64,000 nucleotides of DNA. Source: Candidimonas nitroreducens. Its GTDB lineage: Bacteria; Pseudomonadota; Gammaproteobacteria; Burkholderiales; Burkholderiaceae_B. The DNA lies in contig NZ_NJIH01000007.1 of NCBI RefSeq assembly GCF_002209565.1, positions 62,001 through 126,000 of the forward strand, in the 5' to 3' direction. Below, in pieces: positions 1 through 9,746 of the stretch (position 1 is the first letter of the stretch; each line of letters opens with the position of its first letter). The notes beneath the pieces are model-generated. The model was not told where the DNA came from. It worked only from the letters and a program-made list of their open reading frames with translations, and made no database searches. A program made the position numbers and the translations under genes.

Positions 1-2720
1 TGCTCGCCCAGCAGCATCAGGGCCAGCAAGGCGCCTATGCCCGCGGACGGCAGCGTGGAAAGAATGGTCAGGGGGTGCACATAGCTTTCATACAGTATGC
101 CGAGCACTATGTACATGGTGACCAGCGCAGCCAGGATCAGCCAGGGCTGCTGCGCCAAGGACTGCTGCAGGGCCTGGGCATTGCCCTGGAAGCCCGCCTG
201 GATCTCGCGCGTGGGCAGGCCGGTGCGCGCCACGGCGCGCTCGATAGCCTGCAAGGCCTGTTCCAGCGACACGCCGGGCGCCAAGCTGAAGGACACCGTG
301 TCGGCGGCGAACAGGCCCTGGTGCTGCACCGACAGCGGCGCGTTGCCGACCTCGAAGTGGGCGAAGGCGGACAGCGGCACGCGCTGGCCGCTGGACGTTA
401 CCACCTGCACCAGGCGCAGCGATTCGGGATCCTTCGCATAGCGCTGATCCACGCCCATGACCACATGGTACTGGTTCAGCCGCCCGTAGATCACCGAGAT
501 CTGCCGCTGGCTGAAGGAGTCGTTCAGCGTCGAGGCGATCAGGCCCATGTCCACGCCGAGCCGGGTCGCGGCGGTGCGATCGATCACCAGATTGACCTGC
601 GTGCCCTTGTCCTGCACGTCGGTGTCGACGTCGACCAGTTCGGGCAGCCCGACCATGGCCTGCTGCACCTTGGGCAGCCAGGTCTTGAGCAGCGCCAGGT
701 CGCTGGCCATCAGCGTGTAGTCGTACGAGGCGGTGCTGCTCTCGCGCCCGCCCATGCGTATGTCCTGTTGCGGCACCAGCGTCAGGCGCGCCCCGGGCTC
801 GTTCTGGAATTTGCTGCGCAGCCGGTTGGCCACGTCCAGCGCGCTGACCTTGCGTTCGGACACCGGCTTGAGCTGGATCAGCAGGAAACTGGAATTGCTG
901 CCGCCACGCCCGCCGGCAAAGCCGGTGACACTCTCGATGGCCGGATCCTGCAGCAGGATTTTGCGAAAACCTTCCAGCTTGGGCATCATGGCAGTGAACG
1001 AGGTGCCCTGGTCGGCCCGGAAAAAACCCATCAGCTGGCCGGTGTCCTGCTGCGGGAAGAAACCCTTGGGCACGACCTTGTACAGATAGACGTTCAGGCC
1101 CACGGTAATGGCCAGCAGCAGCAGCATGAAGCGCCCGTGCGCCAGCGACCACGACAGCGAGCGCTTGTACCCTTCCCACAGCGCCGCCCCCAGGCTCTGG
1201 AAACGGCGCGCCAGCCAGCCCGGCGGGCGTGGCTCGCGTTCCTGGCGGCGCAGGATGCGCGCGCACATCATGGGCGTCAGGGTCAGCGACACGAACAGCG
1301 ACACCATGATGGAAGCCGACAGCGTCACCGCAAATTCGCGGAACAGCCGCCCGACCATGCCGCTCATCAGCAGTATGGGTATGAACACCGCCACCAGCGA
1401 AACGCTCATGGCCAGCACGGTGAAACCGACTTCGCGCAGGCCGCGGATCGCCGCGCGCAGCGGCGGCACACCGCGCTCCATGTGGCGGATGATGTTCTCC
1501 AGTACCACAATGGCGTCGTCGACCACGAAGCCCGCCGCCACGATCAGCGCCATCAGCGAGATCGTATTGAGCGTGAAATTGAACAGCAGCATCAGGCTGA
1601 AGGTGGTGATCAGCGACACCGGCACCACCACGCTGGGTATCAGCGCCGCCCGCGCATTGCGCAGGAACAGCAGCACTACCAGCACCACCAGCACCACGGC
1701 GATCACCAGGGTCAGCTCGGCCTCGTGCAGCGAGGCGCGGATGCTGGGGGTGCGGTCTTGCGCCACGGTCAGCGTGACGGCGGCCGGCAGCATCGCCTGG
1801 AAGCGCGGCAGTTCGGCGCGTATCGCATCCACGGTGGCGATGATGTTGGCGTCGGCCTGGCGCCGCACGATCAGCAGAATGGCCTTGCGATCGTTGAAGA
1901 AGCCCGCGTTGAAGATGTCTTCGACCGAATCGCTGACCGTGGCTACGTCCTTCAGGCGTATGGGCGCGCCGTTGCGCCAGCCCACGATCAGCGGCCGGTA
2001 TTGCGCCGACGTGTTCATCTGGTCGCCGGGGCTGATCTGCCAGTGATAGCGGCCGTTCTCGACCATGCCCGTGGGACGCACCACGTTGGCGTTGACCAGC
2101 GCCGTGCGCACCGTGTCCAGCGCCAGGCCGGCGGCATTCAGGGCCTGCGGATCCAGGTCTATGCGTATCGCCGGCAGCGAGCTGCCGCCGACGTCGACCT
2201 CGCCCACGCCCTGCACCTGGGCGAGCTTCTGCGCCAGTACGGTGGAGGCCAGGTCGTAGAGCTTGCCCTGCTCGACCGTGGGCGAAGTCAGCGCCAGCAC
2301 CATGATGGGCGCCGAAGCCGGATTGACCTTGTGATAAGTGGGATTGCTGCGCAGGCTCGAGGGCAGCAGGGTGCGCGCCGCGTTGATGGCGGCCTGCACG
2401 TCGCGCGCCGCGCTGTTGATGTCGCGGCTCAGGTCGAACTGCAGCGAGATGCGCGTCGAGCCCTCGCTGCTGCGGGAATTCATGTCGGTGACGCCGGCGA
2501 TCGAACCCAGGGCCTGCTCCAGCGGCGTGGCGACGCTGGAGGCCATGGTTTCGGGGCTGGCCCCGGGCATGCTGGCCGACACCGAGATCATCGGGTAGTC
2601 GACCTGCGGCAGCGGCGACACCGGCAGCAGGCCGAAGGCCAGCGCCCCCGTCAGCACCAGCGCCATGCTCAGCAGCGTGGTCGCCACCGGCCGCATGATG
2701 AACAGTGCCAGGAACCTCAT
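1..2720 (-). CDS. mdtC: RND multidrug efflux permease, MdtC-like (partial, C-terminus off window)
   Basis: Inner-membrane proton-driven efflux pump subunit of the HAE1 RND family. The reverse strand reads openly from an ATG at 2720 (MRFLALFIMRPVATTLLSMA) to the window edge, giving about 906 codons of an expected 1030 or so, so roughly the last 120-130 residues are missing. Visible are the first transmembrane helix, the large periplasmic porter loop, the [12 protein letters not shown] segment of TM4 with its paired acidic residues, and the second half starting near the [13 protein letters not shown] motif typical of the family. It follows mdtB by 42 bases and mdtA lies upstream, as in the E. 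coli mdtABC operon where MdtB and MdtC form a heteromeric trimer. No outer-membrane channel gene is in view. The substrate cannot be read from sequence. Confidence 0.93.
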   Translation of the reverse strand, partial: MRFLALFIMRPVATTLLSMALVLTGALAFGLLPVSPLPQVDYPMISVSASMPGASPETMASSVATPLEQALGSIAGVTDMNSRSSEGSTRISLQFDLSRDINSAARDVQAAINAARTLLPSSLRSNPTYHKVNPASAPIMVLALTSPTVEQGKLYDLASTVLAQKLAQVQGVGEVDVGGSSLPAIRIDLDPQALNAAGLALDTVRTALVNANVVRPTGMVENGRYHWQISPGDQMNTSAQYRPLIVGWRNGAPIRLKDVATVSDSVEDIFNAGFFNDRKAILLIVRRQADANIIATVDAIRAELPRFQAMLPAAVTLTVAQDRTPSIRASLHEAELTLVIAVVLVVLVVLLFLRNARAALIPSVVVPVSLITTFSLMLLFNFTLNTISLMALIVAAGFVVDDAIVVLENIIRHMERGVPPLRAAIRGLREVGFTVLAMSVSLVAVFIPILLMSGMVGRLFREFAVTLSASIMVSLFVSLTLTPMMCARILRRQEREPRPPGWLARRFQSLGAALWEGYKRSLSWSLAHGRFMLLLLAITVGLNVYLYKVVPKGFFPQQDTGQLMGFFRADQGTSFTAMMPKLEGFRKILLQDPAIESVTGFAGGRGGSNSSFLLIQLKPVSERKVSALDVANRLRSKFQNEPGARLTLVPQQDIRMGGRESSTASYDYTLMASDLALLKTWLPKVQQAMVGLPELVDVDTDVQDKGTQVNLVIDRTAATRLGVDMGLIASTLNDSFSQRQISVIYGRLNQYHVVMGVDQRYAKDPESLRLVQVVTSSGQRVPLSAFAHFEVGNAPLSVQHQGLFAADTVSFSLAPGVSLEQALQAIERAVARTGLPTREIQAGFQGNAQALQQSLAQQPWLILAALVTMYIVLGILYESYVHPLTILSTLPSAGIGALLALMLLGE

Positions 2721-2726
2721 GGCCGC

Positions 2727-2772
2727 GCCTCGCGCCGGATCATCGCAGTGCCTCGCGCCGAATCATGGCAGC
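2727..2772. repeat. Tandem 23-bp duplication at the mdtB/mdtC junction
   Basis: Two adjacent 23-base units (2727-2749 and 2750-2772) match at 20 of 23 positions, and a third partial unit follows inside the end of mdtB. The second unit carries the mdtB stop codon. The duplication separates the mdtB stop from the mdtC start. It is visible directly; a function is not implied. Confidence 0.7.
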
Positions 2773-5700
2773 GCCTCGCCCTGGGCTTCCTCGGTGGCGG
2801 GTTCAGAGCGCAGGCGGCGGCCCAGGCGGTCGAACCACAGGTAGATCACCGGTACGGTGAACAGCGTCAGCAGCTGGCTGCACAGCAGGCCGCCCACCAT
2901 CACCAGCCCCAGCGGCTGGCGCAATTCAGAGCCGGCGCCGGTGGCCAGCATCAGGGGGATGGCACTGAACAGCGCCGCCAGCGTGGTCATGAGTATGGGC
3001 CGGAAGCGCAGCCGGGCGGCCTCTTGTATGGCCTGGCGCGGCGGCAGCCCGCGGTGATGCTCGGCATCCAGCGCGAAGTCGACCATCATGATGGCGTTCT
3101 TCTTGACGATGCCGATCAGCAAAATAATGCCGATAATGCCTATCATGTCGAGCTCGGTATGGCTGATCAGCAGCGCCAGCAGCGCGCCGATCGCCGCCGA
3201 GGGCAACGTCGACAGAATCGTGACCGGGTGCACGTAGCTTTCGTACAGAATGCCCAGCACGATGTACATGGCCACCACCGCGGCCAGCAGCAACCACAGC
3301 GTACTGGACAGCGAAGCCTGGAACGCCGCCGCCGCCCCCTGGAAACGGGTCTCGATGGAATTCGGCATGGCCAGCCCGGCCTCGGCCTGCTGGATGGCAT
3401 CGACCGCATCGGACAGCGCCACGCCGCGCGGCAGGTTGAAGGACACCGTGACGGCCGGGAACTGATCCAGGCGCTCGACCGACAAATGGGTGTTGGACTG
3501 CACCAGCCGCGCCAGGCTGGTCAGCGGCACGGGCGGATTGCCCGAGGTCGTGGGCACATAGATGCGCGACAGAGAAGTCGGGTCTTGGCGGAATTGCGGG
3601 GCCACTTCCAGCACCACGCGGTATTGCGCCGACTGCGTGAAAATGGTGGAAACCAGGCGCTGCCCGAAGGCGTCGTACAGGGCCTCGTCGATCGCCGACA
3701 CGGTAACGCCCAGGCGCGCCGCCGCATCGCGGTCTATGACCAGCGTGGTCTGCAGGCCGCCGTTCTGCAGGTCGTCGGCCACGTCTTCCAGCTGCGGCAG
3801 GCCCTGCAGCTTGCTGACCACCTTGGGCACCCACTCGCTGAGCACCGCGCCGTCGGGGTCGGACAGCGTCATCTGATATTGCGTGCGGCTGACGCGGTCG
3901 TCGATGGTCAGATCCTGCACGGGCTGCATGTAGACCCTGATGCCGGGCACGCGCGCCAGCGTCTGGTTCAGGCGCCGTATGACTTCGGCGGCATTGTCGC
4001 TGCGCTCGCTGGTGGGCTTGAGCGCGATCTGCATGCGGCCGGTGTTGAGCGTGGAATTAGTGCCGTCTATGCCTATGAAGGACGTGACCGCGGCCACCGC
4101 AGGATCCTGCATGATCAGATCGACCGCCTGCTGCTGGCGCGCGCCCATGGCTTTGAAAGATATGGTCTGCGCCGACTGGCTGATCGCCTGGATCATGCCG
4201 GTGTCCTGCTGCGGGAAGAAGCCCTTGGGCACCACCAGGTACAGCAGCCCGGTGACCGCCAGCGTGGCCACCGCCACCAGCAGTGTAATGCGCTGGTGCG
4301 ACAGCACGAAGGACAGGCCGCGGTCATAGGCTTCGATCAGCCTGTCGATATATGCGCCGGCCTTCTGCTGGAAGCGGCTGAATTTCATCTCGGATTCGGG
4401 CTTGAGCAGGCGCGCGCACATCATGGGCGTGAGCGTCAGCGAGATCAGCAGCGAGATCATGATGGCCACCGCGAGCGTGATGGCGAACTCGCGGAACAGC
4501 CGGCCGATGACGTCGGCCATGAACAACAGCGGGATCAGCACCGCGATCAGCGACAGCGTCAGCGACACCAGCGTGAAGCCGATCTGCTGCGCGCCCTTCA
4601 ATGCCGCCTTCAGGGCGGTTTCGCCGGCCTCGATGTGGCGCGCGATGTTCTCGATCATGACGATCGCGTCGTCGACCACGAAGCCGGTGGCGATCGTCAG
4701 CGCCATCAGCGTCAGGTTGTTGATGCTGAAGCCGGCCAGGTACATGATGCCGAAGGTGCCCACCAGCGACAAGGGCACGACCACGCTGGGCACGAAAGTG
4801 GCCGTCCAGCTGCGCAGGAACACATAGGTCACCAGCACCACCAGCACGATGGCCAATATCATTTCGAACAGCACGTGGTTGACCGAATCGCGTATGGTCT
4901 GGGTGCGGTCGGTGGCCACCGACACATTCACGCCGGCGGGCAGCGCCTGCTTGAGCGTGGGCAGCAGGGCCTTGACGTGATCCACTACCTGGATCACGTT
5001 GGCGCCGGGCTGGCGCTGGATGTTCAGCAGCACCGCCGGCGTCTTGCCTATCCAGGCGGCCTGGCGGATGTCCTCGGCGTCTTGCTTCGCGGTGGCCACG
5101 TCGCGCAGACGCAGCGGCGCGCCGTTCTGATAGGACACGATCAGGTTGTCGTAGTCCTGCACCGACTGCAGCTGGTCATTGGCATTGATGGTGGTGGAAC
5201 GCTGCGGCCCGTCGAGATTGCCCTTGGGCTGGTTGGTGGAGGCATTGGTAATGGCGGTGCGTATGTCGGTGAGCGTCAGGTTGTGCGCCGCCAGCGCCTG
5301 CGGATTGACCTGCACTCGCACCGCCGGCCGCTGCCCGCCCGCGACGCTGACCAGGCCCACGCCCGATATCTGCGACAGTTTCTGCGCCATGCGGATGTCG
5401 ATCAGGTCGCGCACCTGGTACAGCGGCATGGTGGGCGAGGTGATGGCCAGGCTCATGACCGGCGTGTCGGCCGGATTCACCTTGTTGTAGGTGGGCGGCG
5501 TGGGCAGGTCGTTGGGCAGCAGGTTCGAAGCCGCGTTGATGGCGGCCTGGACTTCCTGTTCCGCCACGTCCAGCGGCAGCCCCAGATCGAACTGCAGGGT
5601 GATCATGGACGAGCCGCCGGAACTGGTGGAAGTCATTTGCGACAGCCCGGGCATCTGGCCGAACTGGCGCTCCAGCGGCGAAGTGACCAGGGCCGTCATT

Positions 5701-5873
5701 ACGTCCGGGCTGGCCCCCGGGTACAGGGTCACCACCTGGATGGTCGGGTAATCGACCTCGGGCAGCGCCGACACCGGCAGCAGCCTGTAGGCCAGCAGGC
5801 CGGCGATGAGTACGGCGCACATGGTCAGCGTGGTGGCGACCGGCCGCAGGATGAAAAGGCGCGATAGGTTCAC
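2763..5873 (-). CDS. mdtB: RND multidrug efflux permease, MdtB-like
   Basis: Full-length RND pump subunit of 1036 residues, the usual size for the HAE1 family. It starts with [16 protein letters not shown] using a GTG codon at 5873, 18 bases after the mdtA stop, so translation is probably coupled. TM1 is followed by a periplasmic domain, then [16 protein letters not shown] (TM4 with the proton-relay aspartates), then the [15 protein letters not shown] segment that opens the second repeat. It is about half identical by eye to the downstream mdtC product, consistent with the MdtB/MdtC pair that assembles with the MdtA adaptor and a TolC-like channel. No regulator lies beside it, so control is not evident. 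Confidence 0.94.
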   Translation of the reverse strand: MNLSRLFILRPVATTLTMCAVLIAGLLAYRLLPVSALPEVDYPTIQVVTLYPGASPDVMTALVTSPLERQFGQMPGLSQMTSTSSGGSSMITLQFDLGLPLDVAEQEVQAAINAASNLLPNDLPTPPTYNKVNPADTPVMSLAITSPTMPLYQVRDLIDIRMAQKLSQISGVGLVSVAGGQRPAVRVQVNPQALAAHNLTLTDIRTAITNASTNQPKGNLDGPQRSTTINANDQLQSVQDYDNLIVSYQNGAPLRLRDVATAKQDAEDIRQAAWIGKTPAVLLNIQRQPGANVIQVVDHVKALLPTLKQALPAGVNVSVATDRTQTIRDSVNHVLFEMILAIVLVVLVTYVFLRSWTATFVPSVVVPLSLVGTFGIMYLAGFSINNLTLMALTIATGFVVDDAIVMIENIARHIEAGETALKAALKGAQQIGFTLVSLTLSLIAVLIPLLFMADVIGRLFREFAITLAVAIMISLLISLTLTPMMCARLLKPESEMKFSRFQQKAGAYIDRLIEAYDRGLSFVLSHQRITLLVAVATLAVTGLLYLVVPKGFFPQQDTGMIQAISQSAQTISFKAMGARQQQAVDLIMQDPAVAAVTSFIGIDGTNSTLNTGRMQIALKPTSERSDNAAEVIRRLNQTLARVPGIRVYMQPVQDLTIDDRVSRTQYQMTLSDPDGAVLSEWVPKVVSKLQGLPQLEDVADDLQNGGLQTTLVIDRDAAARLGVTVSAIDEALYDAFGQRLVSTIFTQSAQYRVVLEVAPQFRQDPTSLSRIYVPTTSGNPPVPLTSLARLVQSNTHLSVERLDQFPAVTVSFNLPRGVALSDAVDAIQQAEAGLAMPNSIETRFQGAAAAFQASLSSTLWLLLAAVVAMYIVLGILYESYVHPVTILSTLPSAAIGALLALLISHTELDMIGIIGIILLIGIVKKNAIMMVDFALDAEHHRGLPPRQAIQEAARLRFRPILMTTLAALFSAIPLMLATGAGSELRQPLGLVMVGGLLCSQLLTLFTVPVIYLWFDRLGRRLRSEPATEEAQGEALP

Positions 5874-5891
5874 TGCGACAACCCGCCCGCG

Positions 5892-7127
5892 CTAGTGGCG
5901 CCGCCCACGCTTGGCGGACGGATTCGGCTTCTGGTGCATGTCGGCCATGGTGGGAGCAGACTGGGTGCCGGTCATGACCTCGACCTTGGAGCCCTCGCCG
6001 AGGCGATCCAGGCCTTCGGTGACGACCTGCTGGCCGACGGTCAGGCCCGACTTGACGGCGACATTGGCGCCGTCCTGGGTACCGGTGGCGACCTGCTGCA
6101 CATGCACCGTGTTGTCGGGCTTGAGCACGTACACGAAGGTGCCGATCGAGCCCTGCTGGACGGCCAGCGTAGGGATGACCACGGCCTGGTCGTCGCTGCT
6201 GACCAGCAGCCGCACATTGACGAACTGATTGGGGAACAGGGTGTCGTCCGCATTATCGAAGCGGGCCTTGAACTTGACCGTGCCGGTGGCGACGTCGATC
6301 TGGTTGTCCACCGACATCAGTTCGCCGGCGGCGAGCTTGGTGGTGTCGTCGCGGTCGTAGAGGGTGACCGACAGCTTGCGGCCCTGACGCATCTGGGCCA
6401 GCACCTCGGGCAGCTGTGTCTGGGGCAGCGTGAAGACCACGGCAATGGGCTGCGTCTGGGTGATGACCACCAGCCCCGGCGCCGAAGACGCCGTGATCAG
6501 GTTGCCCTGATCGACCTGGCGCAGGCCCAGGCGCCCGGGGATGGGCGCGGTGATGCGGGTGAAGTCGAGCTGCAGCTTGGCATTGTCGACGGCGGCCTGG
6601 TCACTGGCCTGCGTACCCAGATACTGTTGAACCAGCGCGGCCTGGGTATCGACTTGCTGTTTGGCGATGGAATTCTGCTTGTATAGCTGCTGATAGCGCT
6701 GCAGGTCGCGGCGCGCGTTCTGCAACTGCGCCTGATCCTGTTTTTGCTGGCCGATGGCCTGGTCGAGCTGGGCCTGGAAGGTACGCGGGTCGATCTGCGC
6801 CAGAAGCTCGCCCTGCTTCACCTTCTGTCCATCGGTGAAATAGATTTTCTGCAGTTCCCCCGACACGCGGCTCATGACCGTGACGGTGTTGAAAGCCGTG
6901 ACCGTGCCGATGGCGTTGAGCACGAAATTGATGCGCCCGGTATGCACCTGGGCAACCCGCACGGGAATGGCGGCGGACATGCCGGGGCCGAAGCGGCCCG
7001 CGGGATTCTTGCCCTGGCGGCCCAAAGCCCAGTAGGCGCCGGCCAGCACGATCAGAACAAGGACGGCAAGCCAGACCCAGGCTCGGGTACGTGACGATCG
7101 GGCGGCCTCGGGGCGAGGTTCCGGCAT
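5892..7127 (-). CDS. mdtA: RND efflux periplasmic adaptor, MdtA-like
   Basis: Membrane-fusion (HlyD/AcrA-type) adaptor of 411 residues that links the RND permeases to an outer-membrane channel. Residues 16-36 form a hydrophobic anchor or uncleaved signal. The lipoyl half-motifs (GTVTAFNTVTVMSRVSGELQ and the matching ITAPIPGRLGLRQVDQGNLI) flank a coiled-coil hairpin rich in Gln and Lys, followed by a beta-barrel region. The tail is basic and Pro-rich. The ATG at 7127 has GGAG seven bases upstream. It is first in a leftward mdtA-mdtB-mdtC operon. The 258 bases upstream, to zapD, presumably hold the promoter, but I see no clear -35/-10 pair there. Confidence 0.94.
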   Translation of the reverse strand: MPEPRPEAARSSRTRAWVWLAVLVLIVLAGAYWALGRQGKNPAGRFGPGMSAAIPVRVAQVHTGRINFVLNAIGTVTAFNTVTVMSRVSGELQKIYFTDGQKVKQGELLAQIDPRTFQAQLDQAIGQQKQDQAQLQNARRDLQRYQQLYKQNSIAKQQVDTQAALVQQYLGTQASDQAAVDNAKLQLDFTRITAPIPGRLGLRQVDQGNLITASSAPGLVVITQTQPIAVVFTLPQTQLPEVLAQMRQGRKLSVTLYDRDDTTKLAAGELMSVDNQIDVATGTVKFKARFDNADDTLFPNQFVNVRLLVSSDDQAVVIPTLAVQQGSIGTFVYVLKPDNTVHVQQVATGTQDGANVAVKSGLTVGQQVVTEGLDRLGEGSKVEVMTGTQSAPTMADMHQKPNPSAKRGRRH

Positions 7128-7385
7128 GCGTAGGCTCCATCAGGAAATACGAAAACGCGTGTATTTTCGCTGATTTCCCGCACCGCCGACTGTAAAGATT
7201 GGAAATCTGTAATTGACCGCAACACTTACCGGCGGGCGGTTCGCCCCGTCGCCGCGGACGGATTCGCGCTCGAAATGACAATTGCGCCGCCCGTATTTCC
7301 GTATCGTCCGCCCTGCATACGGCTGCGCGCCGTGTGCGCCGGATGCGCTCGCCCGCGGCGGCGAGACCGTATCGACGGATCCGTA

Positions 7386-8138
7386 TCAGACGTTGCAGCG
7401 GGCCAGCTTGAACGGGATGTCGCGCGTGACGGCCTGGGGCTTGAGGTCGTAGTCGGGGCTGGCAAAGCGCACCCAGATCACATATTTGTTGGCGCTCATT
7501 TCGGGGAACACGCCCAAGGCCGGGTCGACCCAGGCACGCAGCAGCTGGAAGGTCTTGCCGCCGAGCATTTCCTGGTAGGCGCCCTGGCGCGCCTCGACGT
7601 CGACCACGTCTCCGGCATCGCGCAGCAGGCGCAAGCTTAGGGACAGGCTGCGAAACAGCGGCATGAAGGGGTTGATCCATTGCTGCAGGTCGCGCATGCG
7701 GTCGTCGTACGGCTTGAGCTGCCAGGCGAAGTACGAAGGCATGTCGACCTGCGAAGAGCCGCCCGGCACCGCCACCCTGCCGCGCAGGCTGGCCAGCCAC
7801 TCGTTGTCGCGCAGCACCTGCCCGATGCGGCCCTGCGCACCCAGATCGCCGCTGACCGCCTGGATTTCGCCGAGCATGTTTTCCAGGGCTTCCGGGTTGA
7901 CTCCGGGATGCTGACGCAAGGCGGCCAGCGTGACGCGCTGGCGCTCGAGGTCTTGCAGGATGGAGCCGCGCAAATCGGTGCGGTCGCAGATATCGAGCAC
8001 GTCGAACAGCGTGGCGACGGCCACCTGCTGATAGCGCGGGTCTTCGCCCTCGGCAAAGAAAAACAGCCGGTTGAACAGGTGCTCGACCCGCAGGAGAGCC
8101 CTGACTCGTTCATTGCAAGGATATTCGTATAAGACCAC
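7386..8138 (-). CDS. zapD: Cell division protein ZapD
   Basis: ZapD (formerly YacF) binds the C-terminal tail of FtsZ and bundles protofilaments at the division ring in the cytoplasm. The protein reads MVLYEYPCNERVRALLRVEH from a GTG at 8138, matching the family N-terminus, and contains the conserved stretches LASLRGRVAVPGGSSQVDMP and FPEMSANKYVIWVRF. At 250 residues it is close to the E. coli length of 247. Longer in-frame starts exist (TTG at 8159 and others) but lack family conservation; an AAGG lies 11 bases before the GTG. It follows coaE, as in many proteobacteria. The yacG gene that often follows zapD is not found before mdtA. Confidence 0.9.
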   Translation of the reverse strand: MVLYEYPCNERVRALLRVEHLFNRLFFFAEGEDPRYQQVAVATLFDVLDICDRTDLRGSILQDLERQRVTLAALRQHPGVNPEALENMLGEIQAVSGDLGAQGRIGQVLRDNEWLASLRGRVAVPGGSSQVDMPSYFAWQLKPYDDRMRDLQQWINPFMPLFRSLSLSLRLLRDAGDVVDVEARQGAYQEMLGGKTFQLLRAWVDPALGVFPEMSANKYVIWVRFASPDYDLKPQAVTRDIPFKLARCNV

Positions 8139-8346
8139 GCGAATCTGTACCTTACTCAAACAGCCGGCATCACGGGAAGCATGGGGCGGAAGAATCGTCG
8201 GCGGCATGCGCCGCTGCGACCGGTTTCATCGCCGGGGCCGGGCCTTGCAGAACAGCGGCCGCACAAGCGCAATGACGATGAAAACAACACTCGCAAGCGT
8301 TCAAACCGCAATTCGACAGCTTCTGCCGCACGGGCCCCCAGGCCGG

Positions 8347-8958
8347 CTAACCCCGTTGTTGCGCCCAAAGACACCAGCGCTCGTGCACCACGCGGGCACG
8401 CCGAGCCAAGTCTTCGAGCGTTGTCTGCGCATCGTTCAGCACCACATCATCTGCGAGTGCCAGTCTCTCCTCACGCGAAGCTTGCACTGACATGATACGC
8501 GCAATAGTGTCCGCCGTCAGCCCGCTGCGGGCCTGCACGCGAGCCACTTGCGTGGCCGGATCGCAGTCGACCACGCAGATGCGGTCGACGCGCCCGCGCC
8601 AGCGGCCCGACTCGACCAACAGCGGTACAACCAGCACAAGATAACATCCCCGGGCCTGCTGCGCGCGCTCTTGTGTAACGGCTCCTATCAAGGGATGAAC
8701 AATCGCTTCGAGACGACCGCGCGCGCCCGGGTCGGAAAACGCCAGCTCGCGCATCCGGGCGCGATCGAGCGAACCATCGGCGGCGACCATGTCCGCGCCG
8801 AAAGCCGCGCGTATGGGCGCCATGGCGCGCCCGCCCGGAGCGGTGAGCTGGTGGGCGATCTCATCGGTATCGACGATGGCCGCCCCCCACTCGCGAAAAA
8901 ACTCGGCGACGCGGCTCTTGCCAGAGCCGATGCCGCCGGTCAGTCCAATTTTGTACAT
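8347..8958 (-). CDS. coaE: Dephospho-CoA kinase
   Basis: Last enzyme of coenzyme A synthesis: it phosphorylates the 3'-hydroxyl of dephospho-CoA using ATP, in the cytoplasm. The product (203 residues) starts MYKIGLTGGIGSGKSRVAEF with a P-loop at residues 7-14, then TDEIAHQLT and HPLIG segments typical of CoaE and a LVVPLLVESG strand. I chose the ATG at 8958, 16 bases after the pilD-like stop; an upstream in-frame TTG would add eight residues and overlap almost into that gene. The order prepilin peptidase, coaE, zapD is the widespread proteobacterial one. Confidence 0.95.
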   Translation of the reverse strand: MYKIGLTGGIGSGKSRVAEFFREWGAAIVDTDEIAHQLTAPGGRAMAPIRAAFGADMVAADGSLDRARMRELAFSDPGARGRLEAIVHPLIGAVTQERAQQARGCYLVLVVPLLVESGRWRGRVDRICVVDCDPATQVARVQARSGLTADTIARIMSVQASREERLALADDVVLNDAQTTLEDLARRARVVHERWCLWAQQRG

Positions 8959-8974
8959 GCTGTACCGGGCCGAT

Positions 8975-9670
8975 TCATGCAAAGCCCCAATGTACCTCAG
9001 GACCGAGCAGCAAGGCGACGGCGCCGGCGCCCGCCAGGAAGGGGCCGAAGGGATAGCTGGCCTGCCCGCGAAAATCGCGCCGCCACAGGCATGCCCAGGC
9101 CAGGCCAGCCACGCAGGCCGCCAGCAGCAGGCCCGGCAGCGGGCCCGGCCCGAGCCAGGCGCCCAGTGCGGCGAGCAGCTTCAGGTCGCCGCGCCCCATG
9201 CCTACGCGCCCGCAGCACCGGGCATAGACCCACGCCAGCAGCCACGGCAGGCCATAGCCGCAGACCGCCCCGGCCACGGCATCGTGCAGCGGCACCGGGC
9301 CCACGTCGCCGCCCGCCCAGGCTCGCAACAAGCCCAGCCAAAGCAAAGGCCCGGTCAAGGCGTCGGGCAGCAGGCCCAGAGCCGCATCGACCAGTGACAG
9401 GGCCAGCAGCAAGGCCAGGGCGCACAGTACAGCGGCCGCATAAGGGCCAGGCCCGTGGCGGCAGGCGAGCATCGCGGCAAGCGCCCCGAGCCCCAGCGCC
9501 GCTGCCGCGAGGTGCCGCCCCGATGCCTTGGGCGGCGGCGCGCCGGCTTCAGCGCAGAACCAAACGATGCTGCGCCGTGCGAGCGCCACGGCGGCGCAAG
9601 CGGCCGCCGCTCCGCAGACACAGCCCAGGAGCAGGGCCGGCACGGCGCAGGCGGCTACCGCGCCGTGCAA
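8975..9670 (-). CDS. pilD: Prepilin peptidase (A24 family), short form
   Basis: Integral membrane aspartic protease of the type 4 prepilin peptidase family, which cleaves and usually N-methylates prepilins. Both catalytic regions are visible: LVDAALGLLPDALTG (first Asp) and GRGDLKLLAALGAWLG (GxGD motif). At 231 residues it is about 60 shorter than a typical PilD. The cytoplasmic loop after the first helix is very short and lacks the paired Cys zinc motif associated with the methyltransferase domain. The only start compatible with the upstream in-frame stop is a TTG at 9670. The pilB and pilC genes that normally precede it are absent, and a divergent lipoprotein gene lies there instead. Whether it is still active is unknown. 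Confidence 0.82.
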   Translation of the reverse strand: MHGAVAACAVPALLLGCVCGAAAACAAVALARRSIVWFCAEAGAPPPKASGRHLAAAALGLGALAAMLACRHGPGPYAAAVLCALALLLALSLVDAALGLLPDALTGPLLWLGLLRAWAGGDVGPVPLHDAVAGAVCGYGLPWLLAWVYARCCGRVGMGRGDLKLLAALGAWLGPGPLPGLLLAACVAGLAWACLWRRDFRGQASYPFGPFLAGAGAVALLLGPEVHWGFA

Positions 9671-9746
9671 GGTGCGCCCCCAAGCCTATGATTAATGCGT
9701 AGAATGCTCATAGCTTCGTCTCGACCGATTCCACGGAACCCTTTTC

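Noticed and set aside
75-5867. A 1930-codon open frame on the plus strand opposite mdtB and mdtC
   Set aside because: It is rich in Arg, His and Gln without any domain and lies exactly antisense to two well-conserved RND genes; in high-GC DNA such long antisense frames are a by-product of codon bias.
7128-7385. A yacG gene after zapD
   Set aside because: No CxxC zinc-finger protein can be read in any frame of this spacer.
8139-8207. Extended N-terminus for ZapD starting at 8207
   Set aside because: The extra residues are not shared with the family; the GTG at 8138 restores the canonical start VLYEYP.
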